DNA of 64,000 bases. Source: Lutibacter sp. A80 (GTDB lineage Bacteria; Bacteroidota; Bacteroidia; Flavobacteriales; Flavobacteriaceae). Within the stretch, counting starts at the first letter, position 1, and every line of letters begins with the position of its first letter. Made by a program: the position numbers and the translations under genes. The stretch lies in contig NZ_CP092480.1 in assembly GCF_022429645.1 (NCBI RefSeq), positions 1,966,501 through 2,030,500 on the forward strand, read 5' to 3'. Of the stretch, positions 40,017-50,000 are shown in pieces. Under the pieces are notes generated by a model. That model had not been told where the DNA came from, did no database searches, and saw nothing but the letters and a program-made list of their open reading frames with translations.

Positions 40017-41006
40017 TTAAAACATTCTATTTGTTTTGCCTCCCCTTTCGTTCCAAAATCTTCGAGAACCAGTACAACCAAAATTAAACCCTAATGTTAT
40101 TTGATGATAGCTTGCATCATCAAATAATATTTCACCAGTTTGTTTTGTATACGTATAAGAAAGCATATATTTTTCAAAATTTACCCCCACAATTGGAGTT
40201 AAATAATTTATTTGATTAGCATCAACTACATCAAAACCTCTTCTATAAGAAAAAGCCGCCCACAATTTTGCTGTAGGCAATTGCCTATAGACCTTCATAT
40301 TAAGATCTATAAATTTTTCATTTGTTCTTTCAATATATTGAATCATTACAGAAGGTTCAAATTCAATAGTTCTTCTATTTTTATAATAATCGAAATAATA
40401 ACCAAAAGAGAGCAAATACCTTCTAAGGTTTAACGATTCGTAATCACTATTGTATAAATTTCTAGCATTCAACATTAAATTTTTAATTGTAAAATAGCCG
40501 AAAAAATCTATGTTATGGTAAGCCATACTAAAATCTGCATTAAAATATCCTTCACTTTGAACAATTTGCGAAATTACTGGATCTGGAATATTAAATGAAG
40601 ATTCGTCAAGTTTATTATTTACCATCATAAAAGACAATCCAAAAGATAATTTTTTATAATCTTCTAACCTTCCTAAATCTAGATGATAGGCATAAGTTGC
40701 TTGTATACCTTGTTGACTGTGATAGCCATTTTTATCATTAAAAATAACCAATCCTAAACCTGCATTTGTTCCAAATTTAGAATGTACACTTAAGGTTTGT
40801 AGTGAAGGCGCATCTTTTATTCCACTCCATTGGTTTCTAGCAGTTACTCTTAGATTGCCACAATCTCTAAATCCTGCGGCAGAAGGATGCACCAAAAAAA
40901 CATTGTCAGATAAGTAATCTGAATATATTGGAAGCGTTTCTTGTGCTTCGAGTTTAACTGAAGCAATTAAAACATAAATAAGTATAAAAACACTGTAATT
41001 TTTCAT
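40017..41006 (-). CDS. PorP/SprF-family outer-membrane protein (second copy)
   Basis: 329 residues from the ATG at 41006; a frame extension to 41018 would begin with TTG and is not needed. Signal peptide MKNYSVFILIYVLIASVKLEAQ, then family-typical YSDYLSDNVFLVHPSAAGFRDCGNLRVTARNQWSGIK split here by a Cys, and a predicted barrel (GLGLVIFNDKNGYHSQQ; YHQITLGFNFGC). PorP/SprF family members usually sit beside the T9SS substrate they serve; here no large type B substrate adjoins, so its cargo is unknown. A well-formed promoter lies just upstream. The C-terminus (RRFWNERGGKTNRMF) extends past the last strand. Confidence 0.85.
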   Translation of the reverse strand: MKNYSVFILIYVLIASVKLEAQETLPIYSDYLSDNVFLVHPSAAGFRDCGNLRVTARNQWSGIKDAPSLQTLSVHSKFGTNAGLGLVIFNDKNGYHSQQGIQATYAYHLDLGRLEDYKKLSFGLSFMMVNNKLDESSFNIPDPVISQIVQSEGYFNADFSMAYHNIDFFGYFTIKNLMLNARNLYNSDYESLNLRRYLLSFGYYFDYYKNRRTIEFEPSVMIQYIERTNEKFIDLNMKVYRQLPTAKLWAAFSYRRGFDVVDANQINYLTPIVGVNFEKYMLSYTYTKQTGEILFDDASYHQITLGFNFGCTGSRRFWNERGGKTNRMF

Positions 41007-41023
41007 TGTAGAATACAAACAAC

Positions 41024-41052
41024 CAAATATATAATAATTATAGTTATTTCAA
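41024..41052 (-). promoter_or_regulatory. Promoter of the second PorP/SprF gene
   Basis: Minus-strand TTG (41052-41050), an 18-base spacer and TATATTTG (41031-41024): a perfect fit to TTG-N17-23-TAnnTTTG. The predicted start near 41017 supports translation from the ATG at 41006. Confidence 0.7.
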
Positions 41053-41193
41053 GATTCTATTTAAAAAAATAGCAGTCTATTTTAATTTAATAAGCACTTT
41101 ATTATAAATTCATAAAAATTAATTTTATAAAGAACAATTACACCTATTTATAGTTTAGACTTATTAGTATATTTTTTTAGGTTTTAAAAATAC

Positions 41194-41222
41194 AAAGAGT
41201 CTATTTTATCAATAGACTCTTT
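41194..41222 (-). terminator. Hairpin terminator
   Basis: AAAGAGTCTATT (41194-41205), loop TTATC, AATAGACTCTTT (41211-41222): a perfect 12-bp stem with T-rich flanks on both sides. It lies 40 bases beyond the end of the decayed gene at 41262-41775 and would stop transcription coming from 43072 downwards. Confidence 0.7.
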
Positions 41223-41261
41223 TAAATATTTGAAATTAATTAGAAGTACATTAATTTATTC

Positions 41262-41775
41262 CTATTCTTCTTCAATACAAGCAATATAATTTCCATAAGG
41301 AGCTTTTATACTACCCCTATTAATTCCATTAAAAAATGGGGTTCCATAAGTACCTCCACCTGTATAATCTCTTCTCAAAATAAACTGATATAACATACAT
41401 TGACCATCAGAGTTTTTTTGAACTACTGCTCCAACAGCCCATTGATATAGAGGGACACCTGTCTCTTTATGCTTTACCGTAGACCAATTATTTGAAGTTA
41501 TATATTGATGAGTATTGGTCATACTTAATTTACTATAATGAGTATTCAGTCCATTTACAGCAATGGTATTTAAAGCTATATCATCATTTAAACTTCCTGA
41601 AGCAGGCAGTTTTATATTTTTACGTCGCTCTAATTCTTCATCATTTATTTTTTTCTTCTTTTTTGAAATTATTGGTTTATCTAATTTCTCTTGTAATTTT
41701 TTTTAAAAATTAAGCCTGGGTAGGCTGAGAATAACCCAATACAAGTATAATAGCTATAAAAAATATTTTTTTCAT
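41262..41775 (-). pseudogene. Decayed, internally deleted paralogue of the 41786-43072 gene
   Basis: The frame opens at ATG 41775 with a signal peptide (MKKIFFIAIILVLGYSQPTQA) and hits TAA where the intact paralogue has Gln (TQAQL). Just after, an A8 run is out of frame; removing one A restores KKLQEKLDKPIISKKKKK. From there the frame runs on through LPASGSLNDDIALNTIAVNGLN and into a C-terminus very like the neighbour (NNWSTVKHKETGVPLYQWAVGAV; GINRGSIKAPYG). Relative to the 428-residue paralogue about 270 central residues are missing. So it carries a nonsense change, a frameshift and a large deletion. An 86-residue fragment from ATG 41522 remains open but is unlikely to be a functional gene. 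Confidence 0.8.
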
Positions 41776-41785
41776 GTACCAAAGA

Positions 41786-43072
41786 TTAAATTTCACATTT
41801 ACAATAGCCACCATAAGGCGCACGTACACTACCTCTATTTATACCGTTAAAATAAGGTGCTCCATAACTACCACCTCCTGTATAATCTCTTCTAACTATA
41901 AATTCTTGCAACATGCATTGTCCATCTGAATTTTTCTGAACAACAGCACCTACAGCCCATTGGTACAATGGTACGCCTGTTACTTTATGTTTTACAGTAG
42001 ACCAGCTATTAGAAGTCATATACTGTGTTAAATTTTTCATACTTGTTTTTGCATAATAAGCATTTAACCCGCTTACAGCTGCACTTTTTATAACCGAATC
42101 ACTATCAAAACTACCTTTACTAGGCATTACTACATTGCTTAATGTTTCTCCTTTCCAATCTTTACGTAATTCATCAAATTTTTGAAAAGTAACTTTTGAA
42201 GTTAGCTCTGGGTTTTTATAATATTTCTTGATATTTTCAGGATCTTTTGCGGCAATTATAAATTGTTTTGGTTCCGCATTATTCATCCATTTATGCCCTT
42301 CATTATTATTTTTATGATACACCTCTGCTCCTATTAATAAAACTCCTGGCTCAAGTAAAAGTACTTTTACATTTGTCCATTCAGGTCCATCTCCCATTCC
42401 AAATTGAAAATGGATATTTCCTTTATCCGCAGATTTCTTATACTGTTCTAAAACAACACCATAACGCTTTTTTTCTGGAGTAAAAAATGCATTTAATTCA
42501 TAAGTTGTAGGATTATATTCAATTGAAAAACCTTCATAAATAGAACCAGGATCATTGTCGAAATGATTTGTTGGACCTTTTACAAAATATTGAGACAAAT
42601 GATAATAACCAGACAATCCTTTTGAATCTGTAAAGCCACCATCATAAGCCGGTTTTTTTATAAATTTAGTATTGTTCAATAAATAAATTTGATTGTTTTT
42701 AAACTTTTTATCTTCGCTACTTTCTACAGGAGATGGAATTTCAGCAACTACAATCCCTTTACTATTAGCCTTATTTTTCAGCGCTTCTTCTTCGGCTATT
42801 TGTTGTTGTTGGTACTCTTTATATTTTTTAAAATATAAATCTTGCTTTTCTTGATCGTTTGGATACTTTTTAGCTAATTCTGCTTTAAATTCTTCATCTG
42901 TATAAGTTGTTTCTGTTGAAGAAGTATCACTACTTGAAGAGGTTGTATTATCGCTTTTAGTCACCTTTTTTTCCAAGGCTGCTTTAGCTTTTTTCTTTAG
43001 CATTTTCCCCAATTGTGCTTGTGTTGAATTATAGCTAAACACAAGTACACATAATAAAATAATTTTTTTCAT
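41786..43072 (-). CDS. Exported protein of unknown function (428 aa)
   Basis: Signal peptide MKKIILLCVLVFSYNSTQAQ, then a Lys-rich helix (LGKMLKKKAKAALEKKV), a Ser/Thr linker, a Gln/Glu-rich helix (YKEYQQQQIAEEEALKNK) and a mainly beta middle domain (about 100-290) with many aromatic residues (GSIYEGFSIEYNPTTYELN). The C-terminal part has the conspicuous sequence NSWSTVKHKVTGVPLYQW, then CMLQEFIVRRDYTGGGSYG and GINRGSVRAPYGGYCKCEI with three Cys. I do not recognise the family. A decayed partial copy lies 10 bases downstream. The adjacent LytTR two-component pair might control it; this is inferred from position only. Confidence 0.75.
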   Translation of the reverse strand: MKKIILLCVLVFSYNSTQAQLGKMLKKKAKAALEKKVTKSDNTTSSSSDTSSTETTYTDEEFKAELAKKYPNDQEKQDLYFKKYKEYQQQQIAEEEALKNKANSKGIVVAEIPSPVESSEDKKFKNNQIYLLNNTKFIKKPAYDGGFTDSKGLSGYYHLSQYFVKGPTNHFDNDPGSIYEGFSIEYNPTTYELNAFFTPEKKRYGVVLEQYKKSADKGNIHFQFGMGDGPEWTNVKVLLLEPGVLLIGAEVYHKNNNEGHKWMNNAEPKQFIIAAKDPENIKKYYKNPELTSKVTFQKFDELRKDWKGETLSNVVMPSKGSFDSDSVIKSAAVSGLNAYYAKTSMKNLTQYMTSNSWSTVKHKVTGVPLYQWAVGAVVQKNSDGQCMLQEFIVRRDYTGGGSYGAPYFNGINRGSVRAPYGGYCKCEI

Positions 43073-43164
43073 TAGTAGATATTTAAATTTACTTCAAAAA
43101 AAAATAAAATTAATCTGGAATCTATATGGTTTTTTCTGAAAGAAACTATTTTTTTTCTAAAACA

Positions 43165-43917
43165 CTATAAAAATATTTCTTTAATAACTTCTAAAAAGTG
43201 ATCGCGTTTAGATTTTGAAACAGGAATACGTTTTTGATTGCTCATTAATAAATAATCTCCATCGCCTTTCACCAATTCATCAACATATTTTAAATTAATT
43301 AAATACGATCGGTGACATTTAAAAAACATTGAATTATTTGCTAATTGTTGTACAAAATGTTTTAAAGGTTTACAAATAGTTTTTTGCTTACCTGTTGTTA
43401 ATTGTACATTAGTATACATTCCATCTGCTTCAAAATATAAAATATCTTTATGCGATGTAAACAATATGCCTTTAGGAATTTCAAGTGCTATTTTATCTAC
43501 AGAAAGTTGTTTTAAAGATTTACGCAATTGATTTAACTGACCATTTAAATTACTTGCTGTTATTGCTTCCTGTGCTTTAGAAATAGCCTCTTTAAGCTCC
43601 AAAACATCTAAAGGTTTTAGCAAATAATCTATAGCGGACATTTTGAAAGCTTCAATAGCATATTGATTGTATGCTGTAACAAATATTATTTTAAAATCGA
43701 TATTATCAGGGAAATATTCTAAAATTTCTAACCCACTTTGATTGGGCATTTCAATATCTAAAAAAACAATATCTGGATTAGTAACTTTTATTAAAGCAAC
43801 TCCCGAAGCTAAATCTTGAGCTTCTTGTATTTCTAATATATCACTACAATGCTCCACAATTAAATTAGACAATAAATGCCTAGAACGTTTTTCATCGTCA
43901 ATTATTAAAACTTTCAT
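43165..43917 (-). CDS. LytTR-type response regulator
   Basis: 250 residues: receiver domain (1-120) with the acidic pair in LIIDDEK, phospho-acceptor Asp54 in VFLDIEMPNQ, Thr in FVTAYN and Lys in LLKPLD; then a short linker and a LytTR DNA-binding domain (about 145-250) with ILYFEADGMYTNVQL and MFFKCHRSYLINL. Such regulators bind imperfect direct repeats. It starts 5 bases after the sensor kinase gene ends, so the two form an operon and a cognate pair. Target genes cannot be read from the sequence; the secreted 428-residue protein next door is a candidate. Confidence 0.93.
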   Translation of the reverse strand: MKVLIIDDEKRSRHLLSNLIVEHCSDILEIQEAQDLASGVALIKVTNPDIVFLDIEMPNQSGLEILEYFPDNIDFKIIFVTAYNQYAIEAFKMSAIDYLLKPLDVLELKEAISKAQEAITASNLNGQLNQLRKSLKQLSVDKIALEIPKGILFTSHKDILYFEADGMYTNVQLTTGKQKTICKPLKHFVQQLANNSMFFKCHRSYLINLKYVDELVKGDGDYLLMSNQKRIPVSKSKRDHFLEVIKEIFL

Positions 43918-43922
43918 ATTAT

Positions 43923-46835
43923 TTAAATTGTCATTATTATAACTACCTTGGTTCCTGTTGCTTTGTTATTGCTGTATAAATCTATAATATCAATTACAAT
44001 ATTACGCTTTAATTTATTTTTATATAAGTAAACACGTTCTTTGTTTGCTTGAGTTGCAAAAGGTTTATGATGCTGATTTAATCGCTTATTTTTTTCAGAT
44101 TGCACCCTGCCAATTCCATTATCTTCAATAGTAATTTGTAATGTATTTCTTGTAATAATTTTAGCTTCAACTTTTAATTTTCTATCCTTAGATTTATGTA
44201 GTAAACCATGTTTTAAAGCATTTTCTACATAAGGCTGTATAAATAAAGATGGAACTTTTATTTGATTTGTATTTAATTTTTTATCTATAAAAATAGTATA
44301 ATCTAACTCTTCTTCAAAACGAACTTTTTCTAATTCTAAATACAATTTTAATGCATTTAACTCTTCCTGCAATGTTATTTCATTTTGCTGACTGTACACA
44401 AGATACATTCTAATTAAACGGCTAAACTTTACTAAATACGAACTCGCTAATTCTTTTTTATTGGATACAATATAATCTTGTATAGAATTTAAAGCATTAA
44501 AAATAAAATGAGGATTCATTTGTGAACGCAAATTCTCTAATCTAAGATTTGTGATTTTTTTATCCATTAAAATTTTATCAATTTCTACAACACGTTGTAA
44601 TTCTTTTTGCTGTAACCTCCATTTAAAATAGCTCCAAATAAGCGCTATTATAATTATTAAAACTAATAGATAAAACCAAAAGGTCTGCCAAAAAGGCTTT
44701 TGAATTATAAACGTAATTGGATCTATAAAAACAGCTTTATTTGAGCTCACATTTTTAGCTTGCAACTCAACTGTATATGTACCACTAGGAAGGCTATTAA
44801 AATTTATAAATTGAGTTTTTAAAGGTATTTCTTTCCAAAGCGTATCTATTTCTTTTACACGGTACTTATACCTAACATAATTAGTTGATAAATAACCACT
44901 TGAATTAAAATCTAACCTAATATTATTATAATTATAAGGCAACTTATAATACGATGAAATTAGCGTATCCTTATAATTAATAAAGATCTTTTTTATTTCA
45001 ACTTTAGAAGTCTTATAATTTTTAAATAACTTGTTGCCTTTAGGTAGAATATACAACGTATTTGGCAGAAGTATTACTAATTTATCTTGTAAAAAAATAA
45101 ACTTATTTATTGCTATATCTATTCCTTCTTGAGCCCCTAAACGCTTAAGTATATTTGTTTTTGTTTGATAGTTAAACAAATTATTATCGGTAGCAATCCA
45201 AAGCTCATCCGAATCTGCTTTAATAACATTAATATGATGATCTTTTGGAATTAAATTTTCAACTGGAACTAACGTGTCATTTTCATACTTTAGTAAATTA
45301 TTATGCTGTGTTGCAAGCCAAACAACATTTTTAGTTTTAGTTAAACTCCCTACTAAGAATTTTTTATTATTAAACTTAAGTTCTTCTGCTGAAAAATTTG
45401 AGATATTGTATTTAAACACCCCATCTATATACGAAACAAATAAATGCTTATTAGCGACTACAGAACTAATTACACGACTAGACCGAATTGTTTGTGATGA
45501 ATCTTTTTTATATGGTTTATAATAAACAATTCCTTCTTTATAATTACCATAAAATAAATTATCATTATCTAATTTTGATATAGTTTTAGCAACTGAAAAT
45601 TTATTTTTTGAATCAATTACCTTATCCGTTTTTAAATCAATAACAAAAGAATCAGAAGCATTAATACTTACTATAAGTTGCTTTTTAGCAATATCATAAA
45701 ATAAATTTCCAATAATTTTTTGACCTGGTAATTGTATTGTTTTAAGTAGTTTTGATTCTTCGTAAAATAATAACTTACCTTTATTTGTACCCACAACAAA
45801 TCGATTATTTTCTAAACTACAAGCCGAAATTGCCTTATCGTTTGTTATGGTTATATCTACACGTTTAAAATTTAAATTAGGCACTACAAATATTCCATTA
45901 TCTAGCGTTGTAAACCAATAATTATTATTAAAATCTACTTCAACATCTGTAATAGATTCGTTTTTAAACATTTTATCTACTAACTGTAAAGTGTCATTTT
46001 CAAACGCATAAATAAAGACACCAGATGTTGTTAAAAACCAGTAATTAGCATTAAATTCTAAAACATTATAGATTTTCACATGCTTTATTTCATCGGGAGT
46101 TTTAAGAATTTTTAATTTATTATTCTTACTATTAATATAATAAATTAAATTACTCTCATTATTCTTAAAGCTAACAAATACATTGTCTTTAAAAGCAAAC
46201 ACATAGGGCGATTGCACATTTTTATACTTATCAATATTTAATATTTTTTCTATTGAATTACCTGTAATTTTATAGACTCCTCCATCTTTTTTATTATTAA
46301 TTCCTTCATTAATAATAAATGCGTAAGAAGCCTCTTTATAATTAGCAACACTTACCACTAATCCATCAAAAATTTTAGTGATTTTTTTATTAGATTTTGC
46401 TATATCAAAAATTCCTTGAGAAGTAAATACCCTAACACTATTTTCTCTTATAACAAAAGGAGACAATTGCCCTTTAACCAATGTATTAACATCTAAAAAT
46501 AATCTTAAGCTGTCTTTTTCAATATAAAAAATTTGTCCGTAAATATTATTACACCATATTTTCCCTTTGCTATCTTTTTTTAATCCAAATACAGAGCTTC
46601 CATATTGCTCTTGATTAATTATTTTTTGATAAGTATTTCCATTATATCTAAACAGGCCTTTAGCTGCAGATAACAATATATTATTGTTATCATCTTCAAT
46701 AAGATCATAAAATACTGTATCTGGTAAATCAGATTTATCCAACAAATTATAACTTACTGGATTCTGACCAAAAGCATGTATCAGAAAAAAGAAAAAAAAT
46801 ACTTTAGGCAGTGTTTTTTTTAATAAATTTTGCAT
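43923..46835 (-). CDS. Sensor histidine kinase with extracytoplasmic beta-propeller and Y_Y_Y domain
   Basis: 970 residues. Signal peptide (MQNLLKKTLPKVFFFFFLIHAFG), then a long beta-propeller region (about 30-600) of short repeats such as DVEVDFNNNYWFTTLDNGIFVV, a Y_Y_Y domain (about 615-700, ending LPSGTYTVELQAKN), one membrane helix (about 705-725), a coiled-coil linker and a His_kinase domain of the LytS/YehU group. The phospho-acceptor is His776 in MNPHFIFNALNSI; the ATP lid includes ENALKHGLLHKS and EDNGIGR. The single protein resembles the sensor half of hybrid two-component systems but without a fused receiver. It pairs with the adjacent LytTR regulator; the ligand of the propeller is unknown. 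Confidence 0.92.
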   Translation of the reverse strand: MQNLLKKTLPKVFFFFFLIHAFGQNPVSYNLLDKSDLPDTVFYDLIEDDNNNILLSAAKGLFRYNGNTYQKIINQEQYGSSVFGLKKDSKGKIWCNNIYGQIFYIEKDSLRLFLDVNTLVKGQLSPFVIRENSVRVFTSQGIFDIAKSNKKITKIFDGLVVSVANYKEASYAFIINEGINNKKDGGVYKITGNSIEKILNIDKYKNVQSPYVFAFKDNVFVSFKNNESNLIYYINSKNNKLKILKTPDEIKHVKIYNVLEFNANYWFLTTSGVFIYAFENDTLQLVDKMFKNESITDVEVDFNNNYWFTTLDNGIFVVPNLNFKRVDITITNDKAISACSLENNRFVVGTNKGKLLFYEESKLLKTIQLPGQKIIGNLFYDIAKKQLIVSINASDSFVIDLKTDKVIDSKNKFSVAKTISKLDNDNLFYGNYKEGIVYYKPYKKDSSQTIRSSRVISSVVANKHLFVSYIDGVFKYNISNFSAEELKFNNKKFLVGSLTKTKNVVWLATQHNNLLKYENDTLVPVENLIPKDHHINVIKADSDELWIATDNNLFNYQTKTNILKRLGAQEGIDIAINKFIFLQDKLVILLPNTLYILPKGNKLFKNYKTSKVEIKKIFINYKDTLISSYYKLPYNYNNIRLDFNSSGYLSTNYVRYKYRVKEIDTLWKEIPLKTQFINFNSLPSGTYTVELQAKNVSSNKAVFIDPITFIIQKPFWQTFWFYLLVLIIIIALIWSYFKWRLQQKELQRVVEIDKILMDKKITNLRLENLRSQMNPHFIFNALNSIQDYIVSNKKELASSYLVKFSRLIRMYLVYSQQNEITLQEELNALKLYLELEKVRFEEELDYTIFIDKKLNTNQIKVPSLFIQPYVENALKHGLLHKSKDRKLKVEAKIITRNTLQITIEDNGIGRVQSEKNKRLNQHHKPFATQANKERVYLYKNKLKRNIVIDIIDLYSNNKATGTKVVIIMTI

Positions 46836-46957
46836 ATTCTAAAAAATCAAACTTACAAACTTTACCAAAAATACAATAGTTTTTTTTCTAGATTAAAGGT
46901 GTTTTTTTCTAAAGTAGAAAATTCAATAGTTTTAATTGCTTATAACATATATATTGT

Positions 46958-47008
46958 TTTATAATATGGAATTCTTTAATTTTTAAATTCAGAATTCCAT
47001 ATTATAAA
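46958..47008. terminator. 18-bp perfect inverted repeat (hairpin)
   Basis: TTTATAATATGGAATTCT (46958-46975) and AGAATTCCATATTATAAA (46991-47008) pair without a mismatch around a 15-base loop. It lies downstream of the ABC/M1 fusion gene and upstream of the sensor kinase, both read on the minus strand. Probably a terminator for the former, though no T-run follows; its length is unusual for a plain terminator. Confidence 0.45.
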
Positions 47009-47099
47009 TTATAGAATAAACCTAGCTAGAACAAATAAGTTTAAGCTGCCTAAACTTACATTTTAAACTAACTTTTATCAATTATTAACTAGAAATTTA

Positions 47100-50000
47100 T
47101 TAAAGCTCTCTCCTATTATCTTCAGAATTATTGTCTATTAGTTTATTGTACGGATCTACACCAACTTCGGTAGGTTTTTTATTTACAATAATACTTACTT
47201 TATTATTTATTGAAGTTATTTTATGCTTTTTTAAATAAAGCTCTACTTCTTCTTTTTCTCCATCTATTTCCTCATCATAAAAAACACCAATTTCCACATA
47301 ATCTTTTAACGGAAGTGATAGTTCTGGTTTTCGCATTTTATCCGTTTTATAAGAAAGTGTATCTCCTACTTTTTCACCATAAATACGTTTTCCTTTATCG
47401 CTAAGTCTATATTTACTTACATTAAACTCAATATCTACTTGATATTTCCCCTGCTCTAATTCGGTTGATTTTACATCAACAATTCTGTTTTTGTACAATG
47501 TAATTGTTTCAAACATATCTTTAATTACATACTGTAAAGAATCTGGTGTTGCTTCTTTTATATACTCAACCATTTCTGTTGAAGTGGTATAAGGTGGTTC
47601 TTGAAACTTCACTTTTTCTACATATTTTTTTATGGCTGCATTTAAATTTTCCTCACCTATAAAATCACTTAAAGCATAAAAAACTAAAGAACCTTTTTTG
47701 TAATGAATATACATTTGACCATCGTTGTACATTAACGGACTTTCTCTTTTTTGTTCTAGAGTTCTACCTTGTAAATATTCATCTAAAGATTCTTTTAAAT
47801 ACTTACGCATTTTCTTTTTACCGTGTTGATGTTCTAACACTTTTAACTTTACATAATCTGCCATACTTTCAGATAACATTGTGGCTCCTTTTACATCGGC
47901 ACCAATTACTTGATGCGCCCACCATTGATGCGCTAATTCGTGCACCGTAATGGCAAAACCATAGTCTACCCCACCTTTTGCCGAGTCGTCTACATCTGCA
48001 ATAAAACCAACACCTTCAGAAAAAGGAATGGTATTTGGAAATGATTGTGCAAAACTTCCATCGGTTCTAGGAAACTCAACAATACGGGCTTGTTTGTGTT
48101 GGTACGGACTAAAATATTTAGAATTGTACTCTAAAGAAGCTTTCATTCCATCTAACATTCTATCTAAATTATATTCGTGTCCTTTGTGGTAGTAAATTTC
48201 TAAATTAACATCGTTCCAAGTATCTTTTTTTACTTCATATCTAGCAGAGTTAAAGGCATAAAAGTTCAATATTTTACTATCCATTTTATAATGGAAATAA
48301 CGTCTTCCATCTTTAACCCATTCTTTTTGTAAATAGCCTGGAGCAATTGCAATTTGATCTTTAGAAGTACTAACAGTTGCTTCAAAATCTATCCAATCAG
48401 AATCATTTGAAATATAGGTATTTCCTAAGGCCGTTGAATCGGTAGGAAAAGGTCTTAACTCATTCTTTGGCAGGCCATACTTTTCACGAACTTTATCATC
48501 TCTAAGTTCTCCATCACTTACATAACCCAGAGAAGGAAACAACACTTTATTATTTATAAATGTTCCATTTTCTTTTACATCTGAATGAATTCTAAGAAAT
48601 GTATTCGGTTTGTTTTTCACCTGAAAAGTTAACTGTAAACTATCACCTGGAAACAACGTATTTTCTAATTTATAAATATTAAAATTCTGAATAGTATCTT
48701 CCAAAACCAACGTATTCTCTTTATTAAAAGTAAAGGTACTTGGGTAGTTATTGTGATTTAATAAAATACTATCAATTTTTTCTGAAGACTTATTCACCAT
48801 AGTATAAATTCCCTCAGCCCTAAAGTCTAATTCTTTTGGATAGATATCGAAATTTACATTTACAGCAACAATTCTTGGCTGTATTTTATTTTGAAATTTT
48901 TTATATTTTTTCTCCCAATCAACTTGTAATAATTCGCGTTCTTTAGCGGAAGTTCTTTCGTTTAAAATATTGTTTTCGTAATAGATTCTAAAACCTAAGC
49001 TTAAAAAAGCCACAAAAAACACTACAAAACCAACTAAATAAACACCTTTAAAACGTTTTTTAGCTATATACAACCGTTCTTTAAATGAATGTGGCAAGCC
49101 TCTAACCCAAAATAAGGCAGAAACAATAAACAATATAATTCCGGTAAAAAACCAGTAAATTTTATAAGTAATATAGCTGCTAAAAAATGCTCCGTAACCA
49201 TTCATATCTGAATACGAATAACCTGGTCCTTGATTGTATTTAAAAATAGATTGTTCAATCCCTGCAAAACTTAAAAAAGGCAATCCAATAGAAATCACCA
49301 ACAATATAAACAAACCTAAATACGCATTACCTACCAATGTTTGAATACAGATTGCTAAAAAAGCCCAAATAGCAAAATGAATAAATTTTATAACTAATAA
49401 TTCATACAAATATTGGTCTATTTCAAAATTATAATAACCTCTATACATTTGAAAAATAATACCTCCAAGCATAATTACAAATAGCAGTACTAATTGCATT
49501 TTTAACAAAGCCACAAACTTAGATAATAACAAGGTCCAATTTGGAATTGGAGTTACATCTATTAAATGATTAGATCTTGTCATTTTACCTCTTTGCACAA
49601 GCATTCCAGCATACAAAAACGTAAGAATATTTATAAACAAAGAAAAAGTATTTCCAGGATATAATAACATTTGCCAAGTTGTTGGGTAGGTTTTTGTACC
49701 TGATATTTCACCCAAGGAAATAGACATTATTAAAATAAAAATAAGGCCAACCAATAAAATACTTAAAAAAGGCCAACTTCTTATAATGAATTTAAAATCT
49801 AAATTAGAAAGTCTCCAAGATGTTTTTAAATTTTGTAAAAACGAGAAATTATACGAAACTTTTGGCAATTCAATTCTTGTGATTCCTCCAAAATTACTTT
49901 TAGTAACACGCGCTGCTTTTTGTTTTCTAAAACTAAATGTTACTGCATTTTGACTGAATGAAAAATATTTAAACACCAATCCAAAAACTACAGTTGCAAT

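Noticed and set aside
41007-41018. Four-codon N-terminal extension of the second PorP/SprF
   Set aside because: It would begin with TTG and adds nothing to the signal peptide; ATG at 41006 is better placed after the promoter.
46866-46873. TATTTTTG on the minus strand as the sensor kinase promoter
   Set aside because: Good -7 match but no TTG at suitable distance in an AT-rich stretch; left unlisted as a feature.
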